From NCBI GenBank assembly GCA_963921195.1, contig OY992536.1, forward strand, positions 285,901,530 through 285,965,529: a DNA stretch of 64,000 nucleotides, in the 5' to 3' direction. The DNA comes from Pegoplata infirma. Lineage: Eukaryota > Arthropoda > Insecta > Diptera > Anthomyiidae. This document shows positions 36,001 through 46,436 of this stretch, one piece after another. The notes under the pieces are model-generated. The model was not told the origin of the DNA. It saw nothing but the letters and a program-made list of their open reading frames with translations, and did no database searches. The position numbers and the translations under genes are program-made. Numbering within the stretch: position 1 is the stretch's first letter; each line of letters opens with the position of its first letter.

Positions 36001-36330
36001 TAGCATTTGATAAAAAAATTTGATGAAAAAAAATATGATAAAAAAAAATTTATGAAAAAAAAATTTTGATTAAAAAAAAAAATTTGATGAAAAAAAAAAT
36101 AATGAAAAAAACATTGATGAAAAAAAAAAATTTGATGAATAAAAAAAAATTTTTTGTTGAAAAAAAAAGAAATTTGATGAAAAAACAAAATTAATGAAAA
36201 AAAAAATGGATGAAAAAAAATTGATGAAAAAAAATTTGATAAAAAAAAAAATATGGTTAAAAAAATGACGAAAAAAAGTATGATGAAAAAAAAGTATGAT
36301 GAAAAAAAAATTTGATGAAAAATGGTTTTA
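36001..36330. repeat. (TTTGATGAAAAAAAA)n simple repeat
   Basis: About 20 imperfect GATGAAAAAAAAATTT units. The minus-strand open frame through it (Phe/Ile-rich) is a by-product. Confidence 0.9.
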
Positions 36331-37985
36331 TTCACCACGAGGTGAATTATTATCCAAGTTACAAACCCAAGTTATTAAAATGTTTGGTTTTAAGAAAATG
36401 AAAATAGTAATTCTTGTTTTCTTTTTCGTTAATTGTTAGCTTATATAGTCAAACTGAGGTGGCATCCTGAAACTTTTTTAAAATTAGACACCAGCCTAAA
36501 AACATAATCATGTTAAAAATTAAAAAAAAAATAAAATTTTTTTGTAAATTTTTAATTGTGGCAATTAAGAATGTAAAAAATATATAAAAAATTCCCCTCT
36601 TAACCCAAGATCGTGCCAGATCAGAAAAATTTTGTTGACATATTTAAGGTGTTGGGGATAAGAATTTGGTCAAAAACACATTCAGGTAAAGTCCCCAATT
36701 TTTTTTTTTTAATTTTTAAGCCCCGGATATATTTTTTTTGATTTATTTTAACCGAAACACTGATATTAGATATTTTAAAATTATTTAATATTTTGCCAAA
36801 AGCAAAGATTTATAATTTATGATAAATTATATTAAACATACACATTTGGAAAGAAATTCAAATAATTATAATTAACTTTAAGTTTAAAATACCATAAAAC
36901 AACTAATGACATGCAATCAACACATTAAGTTTTATATATTTTTTTTATGATCATTTAATGAGTTTGACTTCATAAAAAAGCGTATAAACGTTTTTTTTTA
37001 TTTAAAAGATCATTCACATAATCATGGGAAAGATATTGATAACTATAATTTGGGAATATTGGAACTCTTAATAATTCTTTTGTTTTATAAGAAAAAAAAA
37101 ATACTCTTAAAAATCATAATGAAAAATTAATGAAATGCATTTCTTTTTTTATTATTTGATAAAAAATAAAATATTTATAAACTGCGTGCGTTTGCTGCTG
37201 GTTTATTTTAGATGATTGCATGTTTTATAAAATATTTTTTTTTGTTTTCATTTTTCAGATTTCATATTTTAGATTTTGTTTTTGTATTTTTTTTTTAACT
37301 CTGGGTGATTTTTTTTTTTTGTTAAAAACATTTTACTAAAATGACAGCCAACGCTGTGGGATATGTTATTTTAATTTTCAAAAAATAATATGAACAAACC
37401 AAAAAAAAAAAAAATTGAGAGGCAGCTGTTAAAACGATTCATGTTTATGCTAAAAGTTGTTTTTTCGATTATTATTTTATTTTTTTTGTTGTTAAATAAA
37501 ATTAGCATTTAAATAATTTTTTTGTTGTTGTTGTTGGGTTCGCCGTTGTTGTCAGAGTTCAATTTTAACTAATTAAGCGGATTATTATCTGAGGAATATC
37601 CACCAACCAAAAAAAAGAGAAGATTTTTTTGTTTGACTTAAACATTGTTTAATTGCATAATGCATATTTAAACATTTTGTGCATAAAAATATACAAATGT
37701 ATATCTGCAGCTGTTATTTGCATATTAATGAGGACATTTATTTTAATTATTATTAATCATTTAAAGTTGTTTTATAATTAACGCTTATTTTTGGAAAAAA
37801 AATAAAAAATTAATTGTGATTTTAGACATTTTTAATTAAGAAATAATGTCATTTGAATTACTACAATTTATAATGAGGCTAAAATATATATGCAATTTTT
37901 TATTTATTTACAAGCTTTAACCCGTTAAGAAAATTTGGTTAAATGTTAATGACTAACAACATTTTTTTTGTAAATCATTTTTTTT
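36331..37985. other. AT-rich non-repetitive stretch
   Basis: No gene found. 37560-37900 contains several TAATTA/TTAAT and ATGCATATTTA/ATGCATA words typical of homeodomain or POU sites, but at this base composition such words are common by chance. Could be host intron or intergenic DNA. Confidence 0.4.
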
Positions 37986-38154
37986 TTGTAAATTGAAAAA
38001 TATTTAAAAAAAAGTTGACGAAATTTTGAAAAATTTACTACGAGGATTCTAGTTAATTTACAAAAAAAACAGTTATTTTACAAAAATGATTTTATTACGA
38101 TGATTTTTGTTGTTAAACCAAAAAAAAAATTTTTTGTAAATTTACCATTTCGGT

Positions 38155-38485
38155 TTTCCACTGTTTTTTCATTTAAAATAAAAACACATTACAGTCAATT
38201 TTCAATGTTAATTTAATGACTAACCAAAACATTAAAAAACTACTGAATATTCACTTATTTTGTATTGAAAAACAGTAAAACTATAGAAAAAAATGTTTAC
38301 TGCCGAAAATAAATGTAACAGAAAATTCATTTTTAAGACAGTAAATTATATTTTTTAAACGACAGAAATAGTAAAAAAATTAAATTCTTTATAAAATAAG
38401 TGATTTTTCTTTTAAAATAACATTACTGATTACTTTTTAAAATAACCTACAAACAGTTAATGACATAATTTTCTTAGTGTAAATT
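38155..38485 (-). mobile_element. Short relative of the 812-bp MITE
   Basis: The right end reads AACAGTTAATGACATAATTT followed by TCTTAGTGTA, the inverse of the 812-bp MITE start. The rest (CAAAACATTAAAAAACTACT, AACAGTAAAACT) is only loosely similar, and the left border is approximate. Confidence 0.5.
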
Positions 38486-38528
38486 TAACATTTTTGTAAA
38501 CATATTTACCATTTTTTCTGTAAGTTTA

Positions 38529-39105
38529 CACTCAAAATAATTACTCTGTTAAATACTCTGTAAAATGACTGTAATCTTAATTCGACAGATATTTGACAAA
38601 GTTATCTGTCGAAATACAGATTTTAAAAAAATACTTTGTATTTTCTTGTGACCGAAAAACAAAATTTTGTTAAATTGGAGTTACTCGTTATAAACTCGTA
38701 ATTTTCACAAAAAAAAAGTAAATTTACGATTTGGAAGCATTAAAGCAGGCAAATTTAACAAATTTTAATTTTAATAAATTAAATTTTCTAATTTTAATTA
38801 AAATGTTTTTGAAGCAGAGAAGTTCTACTCATAAAATGGATTTAACTAAAACTTTGTTAATTTACAAAGTTTTTTTTTGTAAAATTTTGAACTCATAAAA
38901 TGCATAGTTTTTTTTGGTAACATTCTTTTCGGTTTTATCAATATTTAACAGATAATTCTGTAAATTTACAGTTTTTTTTATCGAAAGCATTTTACAGAGT
39001 TTTCTTCGTAAAATAACAAAAAATCTTGCTGGTTGGAAATCTATGGTATTTTCTGCTGGCTCAGCAGAGTATCTCTGTAATTTAACAGAGTGATTATTTT
39101 GAGTG
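38529..39105. mobile_element. 577-bp TA-flanked MITE
   Basis: Terminal repeats CACTCAAAATAATTACTCTG and, inverted, CACTCAAAATAATCACTCTG; TA on both sides (38527-38528, 39106-39107). Subterminal words TCTGTTAAAT and CTGTAAAATGAC recur inside. No reading frame. Confidence 0.85.
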
Positions 39106-39404
39106 TACTATTTTTTTTTATTTTTCCAGTTTTAAAACAATAATTTTACCAATAAAATTGGTTATCTTACCAATTTTCGGCGCATTCAAAATTAAGAGGA
39201 AATCCTCGTAATTTTACAAGAATTTTACCTACACTCAAAAAATTATGTACACTCAAAATATTTTGTAGGCAAAACCAAATCAAAAACACATTTAAAACCA
39301 GTGAATAAACAATTGAAAACCATCCCAGTAATTATTCACTTATTTTAACAAACACCAACATTTATTTTTTACTGTTGATAAAATTTTCTAAAAATAAATA
39401 ACAT

Positions 39405-41563
39405 CCCAGCAAAACTTGCATGACTTCCAGAACTAGATTTCATGATTTTTGTTTGAAATTGTCACCCTCAGAACTACTTCTAGGGAAGTAGTCTAGGAAC
39501 AATCACCCCTCCTATGGAACGGTTCCATCACTACTTCTAGAACCAGTTCCTTATCCCATTCTTTAACCCATGATTTTTCTTTGAAATTGTCACGACAGGA
39601 ACTACTTCCAAGAAGCTAATGTGGCACTAGTTCTCTATCTCGTTCTCAGAGTCATGATTTTTGTTTGAAATTGTCACCATCAGAACTAGTTCTAGGAAAG
39701 TAGTCTAGGAACCCATGTATGGAACGGTTCTTAAAGTCATTCTAGAACCAATTCTTTATCCCATTCTTTAACCCATGGTTTTTGTTTGAAATTGTCACCA
39801 TCAGAACTAGTTCTAGGGAAGCAGTCTTGGAACATTTTGTACATTTTTTTTTTTTGCAAAAAGAAAACATTTTTAAATTATTTTTTGTTGAAAATATAAA
39901 GCAATATCAGCACTTTACTGAACAAAATTAGTAGTATTTTTTGTTTTTTTAGTCATTAATGCAATTAGAAATTATCTAGAAGGAGAATAAGGGATTTTTG
40001 AGAAAAAAAAATTTTTGTAGGGACCAAAAAATATACGATTATATACTTAGTTGGATTACTCAAATTGCTTACTATTTTTGCTACAATTGGAAAGTTTTGT
40101 TTACTTTTTGTAATAAAAAATTCCAGCTGCACAGAAAAAAATAAAAATGAATTTCAATTACGAAATTCGTTGATTCAATTAAAAAATTAATTGATTTCGG
40201 ACGTATCACGAAAATGCGCATATTAATTACTCATTTTGTTTGAAAACAGTTTTAAAACATAATTAAATTGTTAATTGAATCAATTAAAGTTTTAATTGAA
40301 AATAAAATGGAAAACCAATTAAAATTGTAATTAAATAAATATATAAAAAAAAATAATATAAAATTGAAAATCAATAATATAGATTTATTGATTCACATAA
40401 AATTTTTAATTGAAAAAAGACCAAAACTCAATTTAATTTTAAAAGTTGAACTTCAAAAAATGCCTAAAAATAAATAAACATAGAATGTTTTTGTTTTACA
40501 TTATTAAGAAATTTATTTTCTTTATTAAATATAAACACTTGGTATAGTTTTGCATAGAAACATTATAGTAGTATTTTAAAATATCAATAACTATTTAAAA
40601 TTACATTTTTATTTTTAAATCTTGTTATTGCATGCATTTTTGTCGCCTTAGTAAAGTTGAATCAAAAAAAAATTGTATTATATTTCAATGTGCAAAACAC
40701 AACTGTACACATTTTATTATCAAAACAATTTATCCGCAACGACCGCTCGCCTTAAAGAAAACAATAAAACTAAATTTTTTTGTTGCTTTCATGTATTCAT
40801 TGGCTGCTACCACCAAAATATACAAAACAATAGTTAAAAAGTTTTTTTTGTTGTTTTTTGCATTTTATTTTTTCATTTGCTACTAACACTAAAGCATATA
40901 AAACCGGTTTCGTTTGTTTATTTTATTTTTATTTTCAGTAAAGTTAAGAATTCAATTAAAACATTAATTGAATCAATTAAAATGTTTAATTGAAGTTAAA
41001 TTTAATATCAAATCCATTTTTAATTAAAAAAAAAATCACGATATTATTTTCTGTGTGTAGTAAATAAAGAAGTTTATTCCAGATTGTAGTAAGGTAATTG
41101 AATGGATCTATAAAAACCTATTTGCACTAATGCCCCAATACTTAATAATACCAAACAAATTACCCAATACTTAATAATATTTTTAGCCCCTCTGTACATA
41201 TTTCAAAAGGTTTGACTTTTTCCAAATAGACGATGCAACAAAGATATACGTAATCAAATATATATTTTTTCTTTTTTGAAAAAAATTATAAGTTTTTGAA
41301 ACAGCTTCTAAGATGTTATTTGAGAACCAGTATTTGTTTCATGGAAGTGGTGCAGAAGTCATGTACGACTACTTCCAAATCACTAGTTCCCAAACTACCC
41401 CAAAAAAGCTCTTTGGAATCTAAAATATTACCCTTTTGGATCACTTCTAGAACTAGTTGTGACATCACTAGTTCCAGGATGCTCTTTGAGAACCTATCAT
41501 GACAAGCTTTGAAGTACTTCTAGAACTAGTTATTTTTGAATGACTCCGAAAAGTTTTGCTGGG
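39405..41563. mobile_element. TIR element CCCAGCAAAACTT, nested in copy C
   Basis: 13-bp perfect terminal repeats (CCCAGCAAAACTT / AAGTTTTGCTGGG), possibly with an AT duplication. The left part holds about four tandem ~115-bp units with 'TTTGAAATTGTCACCATCAG' and 'GAACTAGTTCTAGG'. The right part has matching CTAGAACTAGTT words (41290-41540). An unrelated CACAGAAA element is nested at 40130-41055. No transposase frame seen; family not assigned. Confidence 0.75.
40130..41055. mobile_element. CACAGAAA-type element nested in the CCCAGC element
   Basis: Starts CACAGAAAAAAATAAAAATG, ends ATTATTTTCTGTG, with TG on both sides. Subterminal TTGATTCAATTAAAAAATTA words mirror AATTGAATCAATTAAAATG at the right. 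Related to 17098-18091. The open frame 40632-40886 has no recognisable domain. Confidence 0.65.
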
Positions 41564-41836
41564 ATAAAACATTAAAAAATTATGTTTTTTTCATTCATTT
41601 TCACCAACAAATTCGAAAAAAAAATAACTTACGAAAACATTAAAAATTAATGATAGTTCTGTTATTTTTACCAACAAATATCCAAAAAAATAACCTACGA
41701 AAACATTAAAAATTAATGATTTCGTAGGTTATTTTTTACAATTTTTTATTGAAATATTTTTTTCAAAATTTTTAATAAAATTTTGGGGAATCGATCCCGC
41801 AATCAACTACATTCTGGCCAGACACTCTACCCATCA

Positions 41837-42678
41837 CACAGTGCCACATTTGGCCAATCTAGGACGACAAAAATCCAATTTTAATTATATTGACCTGAAA
41901 TTCGGTATAAATGTTTGTTTTGACTTCGAAAATAACATTATGAAAAATGTGGGAGGCCGCTTAAGGGGCCACGCCCACTTTTTTTAAAATTTGTAATTTT
42001 GGTTATAATTTCTTTAAATTTGGTATATATACTCTCAATGACAGTGGAAATAATATCACAAAAAAAGGGGGCGGTCAGAAAACTGCCACGCCCACTTTTT
42101 TAAAATATGTTAAAAAAATATGTAAAAACAAGGTTTACATATCGCCCCACTGTAGTCGGCGTCGCAGACGGTCGCAAAAGTTTGCCATTGGAATAAGTAC
42201 TATGGATATAGGTCAATATATCTGAAAAAGTCCGGCGACCAATACGGACCAAACACAAAAGTTCTATTCCATTAAAAAAAATAAATATATAATTTACTTT
42301 TCCAAAATTTGTATTTTGTTAAAAATTTAATAAAAAATAGAAAAATTTGTTTAAAAAGAAAAGGAAAGATATGACTTAAAGCATTTAAATATCCTTTAAA
42401 ATTACCAAAAAAGAGTGGATAAATAGCTCTTTTTGTTCAAAAGTTACAACAGTTTAAACTCGACTTAATTTATGCGAAATAATGTGCACTAGTTGCAGGA
42501 TTTTACAAGATGCAACTTTATGCACCCACCTGTTAGTAACGAACAGAATTATCGATCTTATATGATTATTTCCGTGCTATTAGAAATGTTCTATAATACA
42601 TACAAACATATCATGAAAATCGGGGAACTTTTTTTTTTTGATTTTTGTCGTGCTAGATTGGCCAAATGTGGCACTGTG
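41837..42678. mobile_element. Transib-like MITE with RSS-like ends, copy 1 (842 bp)
   Basis: Both ends read, inward, heptamer CACAGTG, a 23-bp spacer, then nonamer ACAAAAATC (left 41837-41875; right 42640-42678). The 39-bp terminal repeats differ at one position. The flanks CATCA (41832-41836) and CATCG (42679-42683) are a 5-bp duplication with one change; MITE copies A and B show the undisturbed CCCATCGTGCCA or ACGATGGG site. Transib elements are known for 5-bp duplications and RSS-like ends, being relatives of RAG1. No transposase is encoded. Copy 2 is at 62340-63180. Confidence 0.85.
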
Positions 42679-42984
42679 CATCGTGCCAAAGTTTTTATAT
42701 TTCTATAAATAAATTTTTGAACTTTTTTTCTACAAAAAAATAACCTACATGTGTAGGTAAAAACAAAAGATATCTCATTAAAAAATACCAACAATTTAAA
42801 AAAAAAAAATACTTACACAAATCATTAAAAATTTAAAGAATAATCAGTAGTTTTTACTTACAGAACAAAAATTAATGACTTTAAAAATTAAATATTAAAA
42901 TGTCTTTATTTTTTAGTGTGTTATTTTTGAAACAAAGAACAGAAGTAGTCATTAATAAAAACTGAACATCAAACAAATGTTTTT

Positions 42985-43527
42985 ATACCCTCCAACCACA
43001 GTATGGGGGTATACTCACTTTGTCATTCCGTGTGTAACGCATCGAAATATCGGTCTAGGACCCCATAAAGTATATATTTTATTGATCAGTGATCGATTCT
43101 AAGATATTCTAGCGATGTCCGTCCGTCCGTCTGTCCGTCTGTAGAGGACACGATACAGTCCAAAATAAAAGAGCTAGAGTTCCGAAGTTTGGCACGAATA
43201 TGTCTTATATTCCTAGGCAGGTTAAGTTTGGAAATGGGCAAAATCGGACGAAGGGGGAAAAAGTTCCCCCTTAGAGAACTAAACCAACCTAAAAAAAAAC
43301 GCATTTTTGGCAGAGTTTTTTGTACTTCTGCTAAGCAAATGCAACATTCTTTTCTCAGAAGAAGTTCAAAATCGCAAGGGGAAGGTGCGCCCTAACGCCT
43401 CCCAGCAATCCCCTCCCAAAAAAAAAAAAAAAATAAAGGCGCCTCTGGATTTTTTTTAAATTTTTTTTTTACATTTTGTAGGGTATAAAAGATTCGGCAC
43501 AGCCGAATGTAACACTCTCACTTGTTT
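42985..43527 (+). mobile_element. mini-me / Helentron-like element nested in copy C
   Basis: Head ATACCCTCCAACCACAGTAT...GGGGGTATA, core 'CTTTGTCATTCCGTGTGTAA' and 'CCCCATAAAGTATATAT', (GTCC/GTCT)n at 43117-43141. Tail 'GTAGGGTATAAAAGATTCGG', 'CACAGCCGAATG', 'CTCACTTGTTTC'. Compared with copy A, it sits between GTTTT and CTTTTAAAAACG without a clear duplication, which fits Helitron-type insertion. Confidence 0.85.
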
Positions 43528-43638
43528 CTTTTAAAAACGACTAAACTTACAATTTTTAAAATAAACTACAAACGGTTAGTGACATAATTTTTTAAATGTA
43601 GATAAAAAAAAATTTAATTTGGTAAAAAACTGTTTTAT

Positions 43639-43862
43639 TTAGTATTTTTTTTTTCTCTGATTAGTAGTTGATTTAAAATTTGGTGAATATGCCTGTTTTT
43701 GAGCACCATGTTCTTTAAATGTAGTAATAGCTGCACCAACTATTACTTCAGTTGTTGGATGGTTTCTTCGGATTGATGGTGGCAGCATCTTATTTTGCCT
43801 TCTTCTCAGCAGCTGTAGTTGCAGTAACTGGACTTCCAACAACATCAAAATCCAAAATGATT
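43639..43862 (-). pseudogene. Histone-H1-like remnant 1
   Basis: On the minus strand one frame reads HPTTEVIVGAAITTFKEHG, which lines up with the start of the H1 globular domain (HPPT..MV.A.I..LKERG). Just before it another frame reads TATTAAEKKAK, like the Ala/Lys-rich H1 N-terminus. A frameshift separates the two blocks, the initiator is unclear, and the similarity stops about ten residues later. The remainder of the globular domain and the Lys-rich tail are missing, so it is non-functional. A 5' stretch TTTGTTTAAAGTGTTTAAGT is shared with remnant 2. Confidence 0.5.
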
Positions 43863-44099
43863 TTTTTTAACTTAAACACTTTAAACAAAAAATTTAAAGA
43901 AGAACACTTAACTTTTTTTATTTTTTTGCGTCATTTTTTTTAGCTTAAGTAGAACAAATGAGAATTGCGTAGTAGTCTACATAAGAAATTTCTTACATTT
44001 TCACGTAAAATTTTTAAAATTTTTAAAAAATTAAAAATTTTTATTAAGTTTGAGATTATCTCACGGGCTACTAATGGTCAGGGATTAATTAATTGATGT
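43863..44099. other. Spacer between H1-like remnant and Penelope end
   Basis: AT-rich. Contains 'CTCACGGGCTACTAAT' (44061-44076), a motif repeated as CACGGGCTCTAAT near the second remnant (45984). Confidence 0.5.
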
Positions 44100-44133
44100 A
44101 AATAAAAACAATTATTTTATCATTTTCCTCAAC

Positions 44134-44166
44134 GTTTCGTCGGCTTTATTCCAACATCATCAGGAG
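44134..44166 (-). ncRNA. Hammerhead-like ribozyme core of a Penelope end
   Basis: The minus strand shows CTGATGA, then a potential stem GTTGG-(7)-CCGAC, then GAAAC: the two invariant blocks of a type-I-like hammerhead around stem II, with one unpaired T after CTGATGA. Penelope-like elements are known to carry hammerhead motifs in their terminal repeats. It lies ~230 bases downstream of the GIY-YIG frame on the same strand. The cleavage-site strand was not identified, so activity is not claimed. Confidence 0.5.
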
Positions 44167-44393
44167 ATTGTTTATTAAATTCTAACAAATAAATATTTAA
44201 AATAACAAGAATTGAAAAATAATGTATAAAAGGATAATAGAGACACAGTTTTTTAACTTACGATTCTATAAATTACATCACATTTAATCACTTATAAATT
44301 ATAAAAAACTGGACAGCACGTAACAATTAATTAAAATAAATAAATAATCAAAATAATCTAATAAAATCACAGAGAAAAAACTTAGCACTAATA

Positions 44394-44738
44394 TCACAGA
44401 ACGTTTATTTGTTTAATTGCAATAGAATACTGATGTTTTGTATTGTCTTTGTCTTCTTTTGTATTCATCGCAGTATTAATCCTTTGTTGGATGCGTAAAC
44501 TTTCAAGTGTGTATCTCTTATTTTCTATTCTTTGCTGATCCAATATTTTAATTCTCTTAAAGTCTAAATTGTGGTTTTTCTCTTTGGCATGAATCGCTAA
44601 TGCTGTGCTTTCTTTTCCTTTTTTGACGTCAGTTTCATGTTCGGATAATCTTACACCTAACATTCGTTTTGTAGTTCCAACATACACTTTATTGCACTGC
44701 TCCATTTCGTTTCCATTACATGGAATTATAAAATTTTT
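44394..44738 (-). pseudogene. Penelope-like element, C-terminal GIY-YIG endonuclease end
   Basis: The frame opens upstream of the first Met (44705) with IIPCNGNE and continues to the stop at 44394. Visible features fit the Penelope GIY-YIG domain: a Cys pair (IPC ... QC), KVYVGTT at the GIY/YIG-equivalent strand, RLSEHE, TALAIHAKEKNHNLDF, a KRYTLESL segment with the catalytic-type Glu, and a closing NT. Penelope elements combine an RT and this endonuclease for target-primed retrotransposition. The RT part is absent: upstream bases (44740-44870) are A/T runs, so the copy is 5'-truncated. Confidence 0.75.
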
Positions 44739-45750
44739 TTTTTATAATTTTTAATTTTTTCACATGTAGTTAAAAAAAAAATAAAAAAACTTAGATATTG
44801 AAAATTAGCAGTCAAATTCATAAGGCAATTGTAATTTGGCTTTAAAGCATACAATAGTTAAAGTACAATAAACCTTTAGTAAACCTTTTTAAAGAAATTG
44901 TATTCATAAACGTACTTTAACAATTTAATAATTTTGCGTTTTAATGTTGGCAACACCCTTGCTATATTTCTCATGTAATAGTTTGTGATGTATAAAATAA
45001 TGAATCGATTGACTCGGTAGTCATAATTAAATATTTTTTTTGCAGATTTAAGAGTTAGAAAAAATTTCGTATTAAGTAAAAAATAGTTTAACATTGTATT
45101 CTTAACGTTATATAGAAATGAAATAGAAATACGAGCGAAAAAAATATTTTTTATACAAAGAGTACAAAAAATATTCGAATACCGGATATGTTTTGATTGA
45201 ATGTACATCACTATTTTGTTTTATTTTATTTTAATTTATTTTTAATAAATATTTGACATTTTTTATTGAAAACATCCTAAATTTGTTAATTGTTGAAGAT
45301 ATCTTCAATTTATTGAATAGAAATTGATGGAATTTAACTATTCAAGGGAGGAGAATGTTTGATTAAATCTTTAGATAATTAAATATTAAATGCTGACCAC
45401 TCAAAGAATGATTTTTCAACTCCAAACTTTATCGAAGGTTTATTGTAGACTATACCCTACTATAAACCTTTTATAAATATTTTGCTTTTAAACGATTTTG
45501 AATAATGTTTTAGCAAATTTTCACTATAAACATTTTATTAGCCTGCCCTAAAGCATTATGAATTTGACCGTAGATATTTAAGTATGTGTTACAATAATTT
45601 TTTTTTTTTTCAAAATTATCAACTTTTCTTAACAATTTAGGTGCCAAATTTAAAAAAAAAATTTCATATAAAATTAGCAAAAAAAATGGTAAAATTAGCA
45701 AAAAAATATGGTAAAAAATACTAAAAATTGTGTAGCCTATTTTTGAGCGC
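44739..45750. other. AT-rich non-coding stretch
   Basis: No gene or repeat recognised. Open frames at 44876-45211 and 45510-45701 (minus) are AT-driven, Phe/Ile/Asn-rich and domain-free. Confidence 0.4.
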
Positions 45751-45890
45751 CACGTTCTTTAAAGTTATCATCAACCATTATTCCAGTTGATGGATGGCTA
45801 CTTTGCTATGGTGTTGGCAGCATCATCTTTTGCCTTCTTCTCGCAGCTGGACTTTCAATAGTAGCAGAATCTGCAATGATTTTTTTTCAC
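45751..45890 (-). pseudogene. Histone-H1-like remnant 2
   Basis: The minus strand reads ADSATIESPAA (resembling the H1 N-terminus after Met; the codon at the expected start is ATT) and, in another frame, SSHPSTGIMVDD followed by FKERG (start of the globular domain, with a small deletion). A stop follows in AQK*. The 5' stretch TTTGTTTAAAGTGTTTAAGT and the 3' junction (GTTCTTTAAA.. TTTTTGAGC.CCA on plus) are shared with remnant 1, so the two are diverged duplicates of one truncated sequence. Confidence 0.5.
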
Positions 45891-46082
45891 ACTTAAACAC
45901 TTTAAACAAATTTTTTTTTCTTAAAACTAAAAAATAAAAAGTATTACCTATTTGATTTTTTCTGTAAGTACAGATCGAGCACGGGCTCTAATTATATTTG
46001 TTATAAGGGTTCAAGTTGAAAAAATGCAGAAGAAAAATTGAATTTCTAAAAATTATAGACATTTCTGGTATTTCCTATACCG

Positions 46083-46115
46083 GTTTCAAACACCCCAGTT
46101 AGTGTCATCATCAGT
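46083..46115 (-). ncRNA. Second hammerhead-like core
   Basis: The minus strand shows ACTGATGA, a possible stem ACAC-...-GTGT, then TTGAAACCGG. It has the same CTGATGA/GAAAC arrangement as at 44134 but a different sequence, and lies ~195 bases upstream of H1-like remnant 2. No GIY-YIG frame was recognised on its upstream side. Likely the remnant of another Penelope terminal repeat. Confidence 0.35.
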
Positions 46116-46436
46116 AGGATTTTAAATGTCGGTTTGTCTTGTTAATGAAAACTGTTTTTTATATATGTGAATATTTACAGTTTCTACAGAATAAATTTTG
46201 ACAGTTTCCAACACTACAATTGTATTTCTAGCAATCTCAACCTCACTTCATACTTTCTTTTAACTTTTTTGTCTCTTACATTATTTTGCAAGGGTTACCA
46301 ACATGATCTGGAATTGCAGACACAAATGAAGGAATTTGCATTTTCTGTTTCGGAGTATTACCATTTCATTTCTTTAAGGAAAATTATAGTAAAGTAAAAA
46401 AAAAAACTAACAAGAAAATATCTTAAAAGACCAAAA

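Larger units (their letters stand above)
37986..39229 (+). mobile_element. Copy of the 14.5-kb TA-flanked family, with nested inserts
   Basis: 'AAAAGTTGACGAAATTTTG', 'ACGAGGATTCTAGTTAATTT', 'GTAAATTTACCATTTCGG' and 'GGCGCATTCAAAATTAAGAG' align in order with 14815-15120. It is interrupted twice: ~38155-38485 (a shorter relative of the 812-bp MITE) and 38529-39105. Its right end is replaced by the stack beginning at 39230. Confidence 0.65.
39250..43598 (-). mobile_element. 812-bp TA-flanked MITE, copy C, carrying three nested elements
   Basis: The inverse of copies A and B: starts CACTCAAAATATTTTGTAGG and ends CATAATTTTTTAAATG (GAGTG decayed to AAATG), TA on both sides. It is split by a CCCAGC-ended element (39405-41563), a Transib-like MITE (41837-42678) and a mini-me-like element (~42985-43527); removing these leaves about 800 bp. 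An 18-base stub identical to the MITE's opposite end (TACACTCAAAAAATTATG) lies directly before it at 39230-39247. Confidence 0.85.

Noticed and set aside
36000..36338. 112-codon Phe/Ile-rich minus-strand frame resembling a membrane protein
   Set aside because: It is a translation of the GATGAAAAAAAA simple repeat.
41837..42678. True V(D)J recombination signals
   Set aside because: Flies lack RAG; the signal-like ends fit Transib terminal repeats with a 5-bp target duplication.
44876..45211. 111-codon minus-strand frame upstream of the GIY-YIG remnant, considered as the missing Penelope RT
   Set aside because: No RT motif is visible; composition is that of random AT-rich DNA.
46167..46397. 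76-codon plus-strand frame near the second hammerhead-like motif
   Set aside because: No recognisable domain; the minus strand here has Cys-containing stretches, but stops break every frame.
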